Source: Frateuria_A sp051900415 (GTDB lineage Bacteria > Pseudomonadota > Gammaproteobacteria > Xanthomonadales > Rhodanobacteraceae). From it: a stretch of 64,000 nucleotides of DNA. The stretch is from the NCBI RefSeq assembly GCF_051900415.1, contig NZ_JBHZGL010000012.1:62001-126000 (forward strand), given 5' to 3'. Every line of letters starts with the position of its first letter. The first letter of the stretch is position 1. The translations under genes and the position numbers were made by a program. The notes under the pieces were generated by a model that saw only the letters and a program-made list of their open reading frames with translations, was not told the origin of the DNA and made no database searches. Below are positions 42,692 to 52,355 of this stretch, one piece after another.

Positions 42692-45600
42692 GTGAACGCG
42701 CGCTGGCGACAGCGCCTGCACGTGGCACTGCGCGCCCTCGGCTGGGGCGCCGGCATCATGGTGGTCACGCTGGCCGTGCTGGTGGCGCTGGCGCAATTGC
42801 TGCTGCCGCTGCTGGCGCGCCATCCGCAGTGGGTGGCCGCGCAGCTTTCCGAACGCCTGCACCGGCCGGTGAGTTTCGCCTCGATGGAGGGCCACTGGCG
42901 AGGCTCCGGCCCGCTGTTCGTGATGCGCGACGTCACCGTGGGCCCCGGGCCAGGGGGCGGCAGTCCGCTGCACCTGCCCGAGTCGGAACTGAAGATCGAT
43001 TTCGGCGCCTGGCTGCTGCCCTCGCGGCACATGCTCGACCTGCGCGCGCGCGGGCTGGAACTGGACCTGAGCCACGACGCGCAGGGCCGTTGGCACGTCA
43101 ACGGCATCGGTGGGCCCGAGGGCGGGGCGCGGCAGGACTTCTCGATGGGCCCTGTCTCGCTGGGGATCTGGCTGCGCGACCTGCGACTGATCGTCACCGA
43201 CGAGGTCAGCGGTCGTCGCTACGCCGTGCGCGCCGACCAGCTGCGGCTGAGCCGGCAGGGCAGCCGCGTGCGCTTCGGTGTGCTGCTGCAGCGCGAAGGC
43301 GCCAGCGGCCAGTGGCATGGCGCCGGCAGCTTCCGCGAAGACGGCAGCGAAGGCCGGCTGTGGCTGGCCGGTGACCGGCTCGACCTGCGCGCGATGCTCG
43401 GCGACGTGGCGATGGACGGCTATGCGGCCAAACGCGGTACCGGCAACATTGCCGCCTGGCTGGACTGGAAGGACCGCAAGGTCGTGCGCGCCACCGTGCG
43501 TTTCGAGCTCGCCGATCTCGCCATAGCAGGCCCTGCGGGAACCGCCAGCGTGCCGCACCTGCGTGGTCTGGCCGGCGTCAGCCGCAGCGCCGACGGTTAC
43601 GAGGTCCGCTATGCCGACGACCGGGGCGGCGCGCTGGCGCTGGCGTTGCACGAGCCGGACGGCGCGTTGCGCGTGGGCATGGCGGCGCGCAACCTCGATC
43701 TCGCGCCGCTGCTGCCTTGGCTTGCGCTCAAACCCGGCCTTGCCCCGTCGCTGGGCGCCTGGCTCGGCAGTGGGCATCCGCGCGCCCTGTTGAAGCAGGC
43801 CACGTTCCAGTGGTCGCGCGCCGAGGGCGTGCAGGGTTTGCAGGCATCCTTCTCCAATGCCGGCATCGCGGCGGCCGGGAAGCTGCCGGGCGTCAGCCGG
43901 CTCGCCGGCACGCTGCGCGGCGACGCGCAGGGCTTCTCGCTGGAACTGCCGGCGCAGGCCACCGTGGTCGACTTCACGCCGGAGTACCGCAAACCCTTCG
44001 TGTTACCGCGGCTCGGTGGCACCCTCGCGGCGTGGCACGCCGGTGGGGCCTGGCAGTTGGGCATGGATCCGCTCGCGTTCCAGGGCGAAGGCTTCGCCGG
44101 CAGCGCACGTGGCACCATCGCGCTGCCGGATGACGGCGGGCGTCCTTTCCTGGATCTGTACGCGCACGTCGACCACGCGCAGGTGCCGGCAGCCAAGCTG
44201 TTCTGGTCGCCCCATACGATGTCGCCCCATGCCGTCGAGTGGCTCGACCGCGCGCTCGTCGCAGGCACGGTGGACGAGGGCGACCTGGTAGTGCGCGGCA
44301 GCCTGGCCGACTGGCCGTTCCGCCACAACGAGGGCCGCTTCGAGGCGCATGCCCGCATCAGCGGCCTGACCCTGGACTACGGCGAGGAATGGCCGCAGGC
44401 CACGGGGTTATCGGTCGAGGCGAGCTTCGTCGACAACGGCATGCTGGCCGAAGCCCGCGGCGGCGAGTCGCTCGGCATCAAGCTCGAACGCGCGGTCGCG
44501 CTGATCCCGGACTTTTCCGACACCACGATCGATCTGAACGTGCAGGGCAACGGCAGCGGCGCCAGCCTGATGAATTTCCTGCGCCAGAGCCCGATCGCAC
44601 GCGAGCAGGCCGGCACGTTGGCCAAGCTGCGCCTGGGCGGCAGCGCCGCGTTCGGCTTCCACCTGTCGCTGCCGGTGAAGGACCTCAGCGCCATGCGGCT
44701 GGAAGGCAGTGCCCAGCTCGCGGATGCGGACGTGGATGCGCCCGAGTGGAAGCTGAGACTGGACAAGCTCGCCGGGCCGGTCAGCTTCGACGCCCACGGC
44801 GTGCACGCCGGACCGCTCGCCGGCAGCTTCCGTGGCCAGCCCTCGACGCTGGACCTGGCGATCGCCGATGCCACCGGCCAACCCGGAACCGTACTTTCAG
44901 CGCGACTGCAGGGGCGTTTCGCCATCGCCGAACTGGTGCAGGCTCTTCCGGAACTCGAGTGGCTGGGCGAGGCAGCCGAGGGCCGCAGCGATTACACGCT
45001 TGGTTTCGACATCACTCGCGGCAGCGGCGACGCGTCGGTGCAGACGCTCAGCGCCGACAGCACGCTCGCCGGCACGGCGTTGAAGTTGCCGGTTCCCTTG
45101 TCCAAGCCGGCCGATGCCGTGCTGCCTCTGCACCTGACCCTGGGCGTGCCGGTGGAGAATGCGCGCCTGGACGTGGCACTGGGCGAGGTGATGCGCGCGC
45201 GCTTCCGTCTTCCGGCCGGGGACACCCAGCCGTTGGCCGCGGCGATCGCGTTCGGTACGGCGATGCCCGACAACCTGCCGGACCAAGGTCTGCGCATCCG
45301 CGGGCACGCGGCAGCACTGGACGTGTCCGGTTGGGTGCAGCATGCGGTGGCCGGCAGCAGCAGCGACGGTCCAGGGCTCGAAAGTATCGACGCCCAGGCC
45401 GACCGCGCACTGGTGTTCGAACACGACTTCCCCGACATGCACATCAAGGCGGTGCCGGGCACCGGCGGTCTGGCAATCGACGTGGACAGCCCCGCGATGG
45501 CCGGCCACGTGGACGTGCCGGCAGCCGATCTGCGCAAGCGCGGCATCACCGCTCGCCTGCAGCGGCTTTACTGGCCGCAGGCGGCGCCAGCGTCGGACGG

Positions 45601-46603
45601 CAAGCCCTCCGCGGAGCCGGCCAAGGCCGTCGCACCGGCTGCACCGGGGACGGTGGTGCAGAGGCCGGCCGAGCCCGTGGCGAACCCCGCCGCTACGGGT
45701 ATCGATCCGGCATCACTGCCTCCCTTCCACCTGTGGATCGGCGATCTGCGACTGGGCACCGCCCGGCTCGGCGAGGCGCGGCTGGAAACCTGGCCGACCG
45801 GCCAGGGCATGCACATCGACCAGTTGCGCGCGCTGTCCAAGAGCGTGCAGCTCAATGCCAGCGGCGACTGGAACGGCACGGCGCAGGCGAGTCAGACGCA
45901 TATGCGTATCGACTTCGCCGCGCAGAACCTCGGCAGCATGCTGACCGCCTTCGGCTACGAGGGCCTGTTCAGCGGCGGCAAGACGCATGCGGTGCTGGAT
46001 GCGAGCTGGCCTGGTGCGCCCACGTCCTTCGCGCTGGCAAACATGACCGGCACGTTGGCCGTGGACGTCAGCCATGGCCGCATCCCCGAGGTGGCCCCCG
46101 GCGTGGGGCGCCTGTTCGGCCTGGTTTCCGTGGCCGAGCTGCCCCGACGGCTGACGCTCGACTTCGGCGACGTGTTCGGCAAGGGGCTGGCCTTCGATTC
46201 GATCAAGGGCGACTTCCGCTTTGCCGACGGCGACGCCTCCACCGACAACCTGAAGATCCGCGGGCCGGCCGCCGACATCGATATCCACGGCCGCACCGGC
46301 CTGCGCGCGCGCGACTACGACCAGCAGGTCTATGTCGTGCCGCACGTGGGCAACAGCCTGCCGGTGGTTGGTGCGGTGGTCGCCGGGCCGGTCGGGGCTG
46401 CCGCGGGTTTTGCCGTGCAGGGGCTGCTCGGCAAGGGGCTGAACAAGGCGGCGAGCGCGCGTTACCACGTCACCGGGAGTTGGGACCAACCGGTGTTCAC
46501 GCTGGTGGAAAGGCACGAGCTGCCTGCCAAGCCTGCGTCGCCGGCTTCGACCCGGCCGCCGCCGGCCGATCATCCCGCTGCCGCCTCCTCCTCGCCGCGC
46601 TGA
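42692..46603 (+). CDS. yhdP: YhdP-family AsmA-like envelope protein
   Basis: A very large inner-membrane-anchored periplasmic protein of 1303 residues (1266 in E. coli). YhdP of E. coli, with TamB and YdbH, moves phospholipids to the outer membrane. It begins with GTG 42692 and has one membrane segment at about residues 15-40, followed by the DUF3971 beta-taco repeats and a C-terminal AsmA-like domain. A proline/alanine-rich insert near residues 970-1005 separates the last domain. rng-yhdP is the conserved gene order, but tldD is displaced by 3.5 kb. Confidence 0.92.
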   Translation: MNARWRQRLHVALRALGWGAGIMVVTLAVLVALAQLLLPLLARHPQWVAAQLSERLHRPVSFASMEGHWRGSGPLFVMRDVTVGPGPGGGSPLHLPESELKIDFGAWLLPSRHMLDLRARGLELDLSHDAQGRWHVNGIGGPEGGARQDFSMGPVSLGIWLRDLRLIVTDEVSGRRYAVRADQLRLSRQGSRVRFGVLLQREGASGQWHGAGSFREDGSEGRLWLAGDRLDLRAMLGDVAMDGYAAKRGTGNIAAWLDWKDRKVVRATVRFELADLAIAGPAGTASVPHLRGLAGVSRSADGYEVRYADDRGGALALALHEPDGALRVGMAARNLDLAPLLPWLALKPGLAPSLGAWLGSGHPRALLKQATFQWSRAEGVQGLQASFSNAGIAAAGKLPGVSRLAGTLRGDAQGFSLELPAQATVVDFTPEYRKPFVLPRLGGTLAAWHAGGAWQLGMDPLAFQGEGFAGSARGTIALPDDGGRPFLDLYAHVDHAQVPAAKLFWSPHTMSPHAVEWLDRALVAGTVDEGDLVVRGSLADWPFRHNEGRFEAHARISGLTLDYGEEWPQATGLSVEASFVDNGMLAEARGGESLGIKLERAVALIPDFSDTTIDLNVQGNGSGASLMNFLRQSPIAREQAGTLAKLRLGGSAAFGFHLSLPVKDLSAMRLEGSAQLADADVDAPEWKLRLDKLAGPVSFDAHGVHAGPLAGSFRGQPSTLDLAIADATGQPGTVLSARLQGRFAIAELVQALPELEWLGEAAEGRSDYTLGFDITRGSGDASVQTLSADSTLAGTALKLPVPLSKPADAVLPLHLTLGVPVENARLDVALGEVMRARFRLPAGDTQPLAAAIAFGTAMPDNLPDQGLRIRGHAAALDVSGWVQHAVAGSSSDGPGLESIDAQADRALVFEHDFPDMHIKAVPGTGGLAIDVDSPAMAGHVDVPAADLRKRGITARLQRLYWPQAAPASDGKPSAEPAKAVAPAAPGTVVQRPAEPVANPAATGIDPASLPPFHLWIGDLRLGTARLGEARLETWPTGQGMHIDQLRALSKSVQLNASGDWNGTAQASQTHMRIDFAAQNLGSMLTAFGYEGLFSGGKTHAVLDASWPGAPTSFALANMTGTLAVDVSHGRIPEVAPGVGRLFGLVSVAELPRRLTLDFGDVFGKGLAFDSIKGDFRFADGDASTDNLKIRGPAADIDIHGRTGLRARDYDQQVYVVPHVGNSLPVVGAVVAGPVGAAAGFAVQGLLGKGLNKAASARYHVTGSWDQPVFTLVERHELPAKPASPASTRPPPADHPAAASSSPR

Positions 46604-46678
46604 CAGGCGTTCGGCGCCGGGCGCGCCGGGGCGGGCTCATTGTGGGTGAGTCCGCCTCGACGTTGGCGCCGCGATCGT

Positions 46679-47335
46679 TCAACGGATGCGGAAGAGGGCG
46701 GTCGTTCCCGCGGGCAGGTAACTGGTCTGGCCGACCCGGCGGACGTGGGCGAGCAGGCTGGCTTCGGCGTGGCGGGCCTGCTGCCAGTCCGCGCGGGTGA
46801 AGGTGAACTGCCCGACCGGGCAACCGCGCCATTCGGCTTCGATCGCCCGCAGGCGGCAGTAGTCCAGATAACTGTCCACTTCGCCACCGAGCTGCGGCCA
46901 GGCCGCGTCGACCACGATCGCATCGTCCAGGCGTCGGGCCCGTGCGGCCTGGCGTGGGATCAGCTCATGCTTGCCGTGGATGTAACTCACGACCACGCGG
47001 GCGGGTGCGATGGCCTCATTGGCGGCCTGCCAGGTCGCGTCGCGGATCATCCGCTCGACCGCCACGGCCAGCTGCAGGCGTTGCTCGATGCCTGCCGTGC
47101 AGTGCTCGCGCGATGACCGGTCCAACAGCTCACGCCAGGCCGCGACCAGTTGTTCACGCTCCAGGGGCACATGCTGCAACCGGCCCAGCAAGCGGTTGAA
47201 ACGGGCCAGGGCTTTGGCGTGAATGGCAAAGCCGCCGCCCGGGCGGCGCCGGGCCGGGTGGCGGGGCCCCGGCAATGAAGCCGATTGCAGTGCGGCCGGC
47301 AAGGGAAGGAGGGTGGTGGCGAACTGGGCATTCAT
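46679..47335 (-). CDS. Unknown protein with YkvA (DUF1232)-like C-terminal half
   Basis: A 218-residue cytoplasmic protein, translated from ATG 47335 with GGAGAG upstream. The N-terminal half is helical and rich in Leu/Arg. The segment around residues 127-170 (YIHGKHELIPRQAARARRLDDAIVVDAAW) resembles the DUF1232 pattern of IP-D followed by DDA, although the glycine/proline content of the family is lower here. There is no enzymatic motif. It is convergent with yhdP and divergent from the TPR regulator, inserted in the yhdP-tldD interval. The assignment is tentative. Confidence 0.5.
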   Translation of the reverse strand: MNAQFATTLLPLPAALQSASLPGPRHPARRRPGGGFAIHAKALARFNRLLGRLQHVPLEREQLVAAWRELLDRSSREHCTAGIEQRLQLAVAVERMIRDATWQAANEAIAPARVVVSYIHGKHELIPRQAARARRLDDAIVVDAAWPQLGGEVDSYLDYCRLRAIEAEWRGCPVGQFTFTRADWQQARHAEASLLAHVRRVGQTSYLPAGTTALFRIR

Positions 47336-47474
47336 GGCGTCTCTCCGATGAGTGTGCGCGCCGCGGCTGGCGGCGTGGCGCAGAATCCACCGGCAGAACG
47401 TTTCAGTCATGATGGACATGCGAGGCTTGCAGGAGCGAACACCGAGGTTTGTGTGATCGCCTGAGGGTTTCCCG

Positions 47475-49715
47475 ATGAACCGGATGGAATCGGGCGCACG
47501 CGACGGGGGAGCTACGCCTTATCGTTTTGGCGATGTCGTGGTCGATCCGGCCGCGCATACCTTGTCGCGTGCGGGCGTGCCGCAGCCGGTGGAACCGAAG
47601 GCGTTCGCCGTGCTGCTGGCGCTGCTGCGCCACCCCGGCGAGCTGATCGGGCGCGACGACCTGATCGACCAGGTCTGGGGGCATCGCCACGTCACGCCCG
47701 GCGTGTTGACCCGCGCCATCGCGCAACTGCGCCATGCCCTGGGCGAAGATCCCCAGCAACCGCGCTACATCCAGACGCGGCATGCACTGGGCTACCGCTT
47801 CATCGGGCAGTTGCAGGCTCCCGCCGCGCCGCCCGCACCGGACGCGACCGCCCCGGAGCCGCACGAGGCCATGCCGGCGGCCATCGAGCCGGCGGCGCCC
47901 AGGCCGACCGAAGTGCCGCCGCCAGGCGCCGTCGTGCCCGCATGGGGCACGGTCGATCCACCAGCGCTCCATCATCGCCCCGGTGCCTGGCGCTGGTCAT
48001 CGCTGGCAGGCGTGGTGCTGCTGGGCGTGCTGGCGGCCTGGGGCGTGCTCCAGTGGCGGGCGACAACGCGCACGCCGATGGCAACGTCGGTGGCGGTGCT
48101 GCCGTTTGCCAACCTCAGCGGCAACGCCCAGGACGACTACTTCGCCGAAGGGCTGGCCGAGGAAATGCGCGACGCGCTGGCTGGCGTGCAAGGCCTGAAG
48201 GTGGTCGCCTCGGTACCGTCCACGCCGGACAGCCAGGCGGTCGACGCCCAGGCACTGGGCCAGCGCCTGGGCGTGGCCTCGATACTGGGTGCCAGCGTGC
48301 GCCGCGAAGGCTCGCGCGTGCGCATCACCGCGCGGCTGACCGACACCTCGACCGGCTTCACCCTGTGGAGCCACACCTACGACCGCCAACTGGCCGGCAT
48401 CTTCGACACCCAGAGCGACATTGCCCGGGAAGTGGTACGCGCGTTGCTGGGTGCGATTCCCGAGGGGGGCGAGCGGTTGGCCAGGCGCCTGGCGCCCACC
48501 CATAACGCGGCGGCGTTCGACACCTACCTGGCCGGCCTGCAGCTGCTCAACCATGCCACCAAGCCGGAAGCCGCCGACCAGGCGATCGCCCATTTCGGCC
48601 AGGCGCTGCAACAGGACAGCCAGTTCGCGCGGGCCCAGGCAGGCATCTGCCGCGCCGAGATCTGGCGGTTCCAGAGCAGCCACAATCCCTCGGCATTCGA
48701 CAACGCCAAGGCGGCCTGCCAGCGCGCCGCGCAGATGGATCCGTCCATGCCGGAAACGGACCAGGCGCTGGGCGACCTCTACCGTGCGAGCGGCGACAGC
48801 GAGCGCGCGCTGCAGCACTACCGCAAGAGCGCGCAGTCACCCGTATTGGCCGCCGCCTCGCACGTGGGCATGGCCAAGGTCTACGCGGCGCAGGGGCGCG
48901 GCGACCAGGCGCTGGCGCAGTTCCAGCGGGCGCTGGAGCTGGCCCCCGACGACGCCGGCGTGCATGCCGAACTCGGCTACCAGCAGTACCTGGACGGCAA
49001 GGTGCCGCAGGCTGTGTCCTCCTATCGCCGTGCCGTGGAACTGCAGCCGGACAGGGAGGATCTGTGGGAAACGCTGGGCGCGCTGTATCTCGATGCGGGC
49101 GACGATGCGGCCGCGCAGACGGCGCTCGAACGGGCGATCGGCATCGAGCCGACGGTTGGCGCGGTGACCAACCTGGGCCTGCTCAAGTACCAGCATGGCG
49201 ACTATCCCGCCGCGGTGGCGCTGCAGCGGCAGGCGACGACGCTGGGTCCGGACGATTTCATGGTCTGGGGCAACCTGGGCGAGGCGCTGCGGGTGGATCC
49301 GGCCTCGAGTAAAGCCGACATGCGCAAGGCTTTCGATGAGGCCTCGGTGCGCGCCCAGCGCTACCTGGCAGTCGAGCCCGAGGACGCCCGCGCGGTGGCC
49401 GCTCTCGCTTTCTACCGGGTCATGCTGGGCGACCGGGCTCGCGCGCGCCAACTGGTCGCCCGCGCCGAAGCGCTGCACGCGCAACCGGGCGAAGTGGCGC
49501 TGCTCAACGCCGAGACGCTGGCGCTGCTGGGTGATCTCGATGGTGCACGCCAGCGACTGGCGGCCGCACGCGCCGCAGGCATCGCCGAGACGCTGATCGC
49601 CAGCAACCATACCTTCCGGCATCTGGGCCTGCTGTCGCCGCCGGCGACAGCCAGGCCCGGCGGTCGGGAGCCACCCGCCCCGCACTCCAGTGCCGGGGCC
49701 TCAGCCGGAGAATGA
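47475..49715 (+). CDS. CadC-like transmembrane regulator with TPR domain
   Basis: A 746-residue regulator. An OmpR/ToxR-type winged helix at about residues 15-112 (VVVDPAAHTLSRAG to RHALGYRFIG) is followed by a proline-rich linker. A single membrane segment lies at about 173-194, then a FlgO/TolB-like domain (SVAVLPFANLSGNAQDDYFAEGL, about 205-330) and roughly eight tetratricopeptide repeats (about 345-700). This architecture is common in Xanthomonadales and usually senses an unknown periplasmic partner. Its own target genes are not evident. The stop overlaps the start of the 94-codon gene (ATGA). Confidence 0.88.
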   Translation: MNRMESGARDGGATPYRFGDVVVDPAAHTLSRAGVPQPVEPKAFAVLLALLRHPGELIGRDDLIDQVWGHRHVTPGVLTRAIAQLRHALGEDPQQPRYIQTRHALGYRFIGQLQAPAAPPAPDATAPEPHEAMPAAIEPAAPRPTEVPPPGAVVPAWGTVDPPALHHRPGAWRWSSLAGVVLLGVLAAWGVLQWRATTRTPMATSVAVLPFANLSGNAQDDYFAEGLAEEMRDALAGVQGLKVVASVPSTPDSQAVDAQALGQRLGVASILGASVRREGSRVRITARLTDTSTGFTLWSHTYDRQLAGIFDTQSDIAREVVRALLGAIPEGGERLARRLAPTHNAAAFDTYLAGLQLLNHATKPEAADQAIAHFGQALQQDSQFARAQAGICRAEIWRFQSSHNPSAFDNAKAACQRAAQMDPSMPETDQALGDLYRASGDSERALQHYRKSAQSPVLAAASHVGMAKVYAAQGRGDQALAQFQRALELAPDDAGVHAELGYQQYLDGKVPQAVSSYRRAVELQPDREDLWETLGALYLDAGDDAAAQTALERAIGIEPTVGAVTNLGLLKYQHGDYPAAVALQRQATTLGPDDFMVWGNLGEALRVDPASSKADMRKAFDEASVRAQRYLAVEPEDARAVAALAFYRVMLGDRARARQLVARAEALHAQPGEVALLNAETLALLGDLDGARQRLAAARAAGIAETLIASNHTFRHLGLLSPPATARPGGREPPAPHSSAGASAGE

Positions 49716-49996
49716 CCATGGCTACCAAGCTCAAGCGCGTACAGGCGCTCGCCGCGCAGACTCCCTCCATCGGCCGCGTGGGCGCTGCGGCGCGGCGAGG
49801 CGGCAGCGAGGATTCGAGGCGAAGGCCGCCACGGCCCGCACCTGAAACGCACGGCTACATGTTCAACCTCGCCGACGTTATCAGGAACACGCGGATCGGC
49901 ATCGTCTCCAAGGGCGTGGTGGTGACGCCGCCGAAGCCGAAGAGCCTGGTAATCGAGATCACCCTCGAGCTGCCCCTCGATACGCTCGGGCATTGA
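49712..49996 (+). CDS. Unknown 94-residue protein
   Basis: I recognise no family. It starts by ATGA overlap with the TPR regulator, which suggests coupled translation, and has a GGAG a few bases before. The N-terminal half is Arg/Pro-rich and low complexity. From residue 50 (MFNLADVIRNTRIGIVSKG) to the end it looks like an ordinary folded segment, so the true start could be ATG 49859. A terminator-like hairpin follows at 50040. It may be an unrecognised small gene or a remnant. Confidence 0.4.
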   Translation: MTMATKLKRVQALAAQTPSIGRVGAAARRGGSEDSRRRPPRPAPETHGYMFNLADVIRNTRIGIVSKGVVVTPPKPKSLVIEITLELPLDTLGH

Positions 49997-50039
49997 GCCG
50001 GCTGCGGGCCGGGAAACCGGGCCTCCGCGTCCTGGGCGA

Positions 50040-50060
50040 AACCCGGCTCCGTGCCGGGTT
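50040..50060 (+). terminator. Hairpin after the 94-codon gene
   Basis: AACCCGGC/GCCGGGTT around TCCGT, followed by CTCT. It separates the regulator unit from tldD, which starts 76 bp later. Confidence 0.5.
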
Positions 50061-50136
50061 CTCTAGCGCGCCGATACGTTGAATCGGCGCGGCGTGCCAC
50101 CATTGTCTTCCTTTACCGCACTGCCATGGCTCACTG

Positions 50137-51576
50137 ATGGATTCCCTGATCGCGCAAGTCGAGAACAAGCTGTTGGCCCCCGGCGGCCTGGCCACCCGTG
50201 ACCTGGAGCGCGTCTTCAGTCAGCTGATGGGGCCGTCGATCGACGCGGCCGATCTTTATTTCCAGCACTCGCGCAGCGAGTCGTGGCTGCTGGAGGAAGG
50301 CATCGTCAAGGACGGCAGCCATTCGATCGAGCAGGGCGTGGGCGTGCGCGCCATCAGCGGCGAAAAGACCGGGTTTGCCTACTCCGACGAGATCGTGCTG
50401 CCGCAATTGCTGGATGCCTCCAGAGCCGCGCGCGCTATCGCCCAGGACGGGCAGGGCGCAGGCAAGCCGCTGGCGCTCAATGGTGCGCGGCAGTTGTATC
50501 CGGCGCTCGACCCGGTCGAGAGCCTGCCCAACGCGGACAAGATCGCGCTGCTGCGCGAAGTGGATGCGTACGCGCGCTCGCGCGATCCCCGCGTCAAACA
50601 GGTGATCGTGAGCCTGGCCGCGACCATGGACACCGTGCTGGTGGCCGGCGCGGACGGCACCCTGGCGGCGGACGTGCGCCCGCTGGTGCGCCTGAACGTG
50701 CAGGTGATCGCCGAATCCAGCGGCCGGCGCGAGCAGGGCAGCGCCGGCGGTGGCGGCCGCTACGGCTACCGCGAACTGATCGAGAACGGGCGCGCCATGG
50801 CGTTCGCCGAGGAGGCGGTGCGCCAGGCGCTGGTCAACCTCGATTCGGTCGATGCGCCGGCCGGACAGATGACGGTCGTGCTCGGCCCCGGCTGGCCCGG
50901 CGTATTGCTGCACGAAGCGATCGGCCATGGCCTGGAAGGCGACTTCAACCGCAAGGGCAGCTCCGCCTTCGCCGGCCGCATGGGCCAGCGCGTGGCGGCC
51001 CCGGGCGTCACCGTGGTCGACGACGGCACGCTGCCCAACCGCCGCGGCTCGCTGAGCGTGGACGATGAGGGCACGCCGACCGAGTGCACCACGCTGATCG
51101 AGGACGGCATCCTGGTCGGCTACATGCAGGATAAGTTGAACGCGCGCCTGATGGGCATGAAGCCCACCGGCAACGGCCGCCGCGAATCGTTCGCGCAGTT
51201 GCCGATGCCCCGGATGACCAACACGTACATGCGGGCCGGCTCGCACGATCCGGCCGAGATCATCGCCTCGGTCAAGCGCGGCCTCTACGCGGTCAATTTC
51301 GGCGGCGGCCAGGTGGACATCACCAGTGGCAAGTTCGTGTTCTCCGCCAGCGAGGCCTACCTGATCGAGGACGGCAAGCTCACCGCGCCGGTCAAGGGTG
51401 CCACTCTGATCGGCGCCGGGCCTGAGGTGCTCACGCGCGTGTCCATGATCGGCAACGACCTCAAGCTCGACGAAGGCATTGGCGTGTGCGGCAAGGACGG
51501 TCAGAGCGTGCCGGTCGGCGTGGGCCAGCCGACGCTGAAGATCGACGGCATGACCGTGGGTGGCACCGCAGCCTGA
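50137..51576 (+). CDS. tldD: Metalloprotease TldD
   Basis: The TldD subunit of the TldD/TldE protease, which matures microcin B17 and degrades CcdA in E. coli. It has 479 residues. The zinc motif HEAIGHGLEGDFNR starts at H259 and follows the family's HExxxH pattern. The Gly-rich C-terminus with NFGGGQVDITSGKFVFSASEAY is typical. It normally follows yhdP directly; here three genes intervene. tldE is not in the window. Confidence 0.96.
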   Translation: MDSLIAQVENKLLAPGGLATRDLERVFSQLMGPSIDAADLYFQHSRSESWLLEEGIVKDGSHSIEQGVGVRAISGEKTGFAYSDEIVLPQLLDASRAARAIAQDGQGAGKPLALNGARQLYPALDPVESLPNADKIALLREVDAYARSRDPRVKQVIVSLAATMDTVLVAGADGTLAADVRPLVRLNVQVIAESSGRREQGSAGGGGRYGYRELIENGRAMAFAEEAVRQALVNLDSVDAPAGQMTVVLGPGWPGVLLHEAIGHGLEGDFNRKGSSAFAGRMGQRVAAPGVTVVDDGTLPNRRGSLSVDDEGTPTECTTLIEDGILVGYMQDKLNARLMGMKPTGNGRRESFAQLPMPRMTNTYMRAGSHDPAEIIASVKRGLYAVNFGGGQVDITSGKFVFSASEAYLIEDGKLTAPVKGATLIGAGPEVLTRVSMIGNDLKLDEGIGVCGKDGQSVPVGVGQPTLKIDGMTVGGTAA

Positions 51577-51994
51577 CGCCCTGGCCGCGCGTCTTCAGAA
51601 GCGGGCACGAAAGGCGGCGTAGGGCTCGGATGGCCCCGGCGGGACGAAACCCTCATCGCAACTCCTCTCCCCGAGGGGAGCTTGCCTCCGGGCATAGACG
51701 AGCTTCATGGATACCCTTCGACTTCGCTTCACTCGGGGTGAGCGGTTCTTCGTGTCGTTTGCGCTGCGCGCAGGCGTAGCGCCGAAGTCGAATGCGCTGC
51801 CGCCCACCCCGTCCATTCGAGTTCTTCTCCCTCCGAGAGGAGGTCGCCAGGCGGGCGAGGGTTCGGGCAGGGTCGGGGCGTTCGGCGCTACCGGGACGTC
51901 ATCCCAGCCCACGCCTCGGGGATGAAAGCCAGAAACGAAACAAAAAAACACCGGCGCGAGGCCGGTGCTTTTTTCATTACATGGCAACGAGGAA
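51577..51994. other. Intergenic region after tldD (418 bp)
   Basis: No gene is credible here. It contains short imperfect palindromes (CTCCCC/GGGGAG near 51666, CCTCCGAGAGGAGG near 51830) and a CTTCGACTTCGCTTCACTCGGGGTGAGCGG stretch (51718-51747) that looks like a dispersed intergenic repeat. The bidirectional terminator lies at its right end. Confidence 0.6.
51942..51974. terminator. Bidirectional terminator between tldD and the H-NS-like gene
   Basis: Seven A residues precede the stem CACCGGC/GCCGGTG (51949-51955, 51961-51967) around GCGAG, and CTTTTTT follows. It can end both tldD (plus) and the H-NS-like gene (minus), whose stop codon is 20 bp away. Confidence 0.85.
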
Positions 51995-52315
51995 TCAGAT
52001 CGCGAGATCCTTTTCCTTCTTGCCGGCCTTCAGCGCGTCGTTGAACCAGCGCGGGCGCTTGCCGCGGCCAGACCAGGTCTGCTCCGGGTTGGCCGGATTG
52101 CGGTACTTCGGGGCCACCGTGCCGGTGCTGCGGCGGGCCTTGCGGGCGCCACCGAAAATGTCCTCCATGGAGTAGCCCTCGGCCTTGACCATGGCATGGA
52201 CTTTCTCGCGCAGCTTGGCGACCTTCTCTTTGCGCAGCTCGCCCTGGCGCGCCTGCGCCTTGGTGATCAGTTCATTGAGCTGGTTGTGATTGAGGTTCTT
52301 GATGTCGACTGCCAT
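51995..52315 (-). CDS. H-NS family nucleoid protein (XrvA/BpH3 type)
   Basis: A short H-NS-like DNA-binding protein of 106 residues. The N-terminal oligomerisation helix covers about residues 8-55 (NHNQLNELITKAQARQGELRKE). The C-terminal DNA-binding domain has KYRNPANPEQTWSGRGKRPRWF, the conserved TWSGRG-PRW motif of the Bordetella/Xanthomonas type. ATG 52315 gives MAVDIKNLN; the longer frame is rejected. It probably silences AT-rich horizontally acquired DNA. The upstream region is AT-richer than the window average and contains a 22-bp palindrome. Confidence 0.9.
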   Translation of the reverse strand: MAVDIKNLNHNQLNELITKAQARQGELRKEKVAKLREKVHAMVKAEGYSMEDIFGGARKARRSTGTVAPKYRNPANPEQTWSGRGKRPRWFNDALKAGKKEKDLAI

Positions 52316-52355
52316 GCGTGGGCTCCCGGATAAGTCATCGATTATGTGTTTTTGC

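Noticed and set aside
41150..43777. An 875-codon minus-strand frame opposite rng and yhdP
   Set aside because: Antisense shadow of two recognised genes, with no domain of its own.
44239..46800. An 853-codon plus-strand frame inside yhdP
   Set aside because: Out-of-frame shadow; Arg/Ala/Gly-rich translation without motifs.
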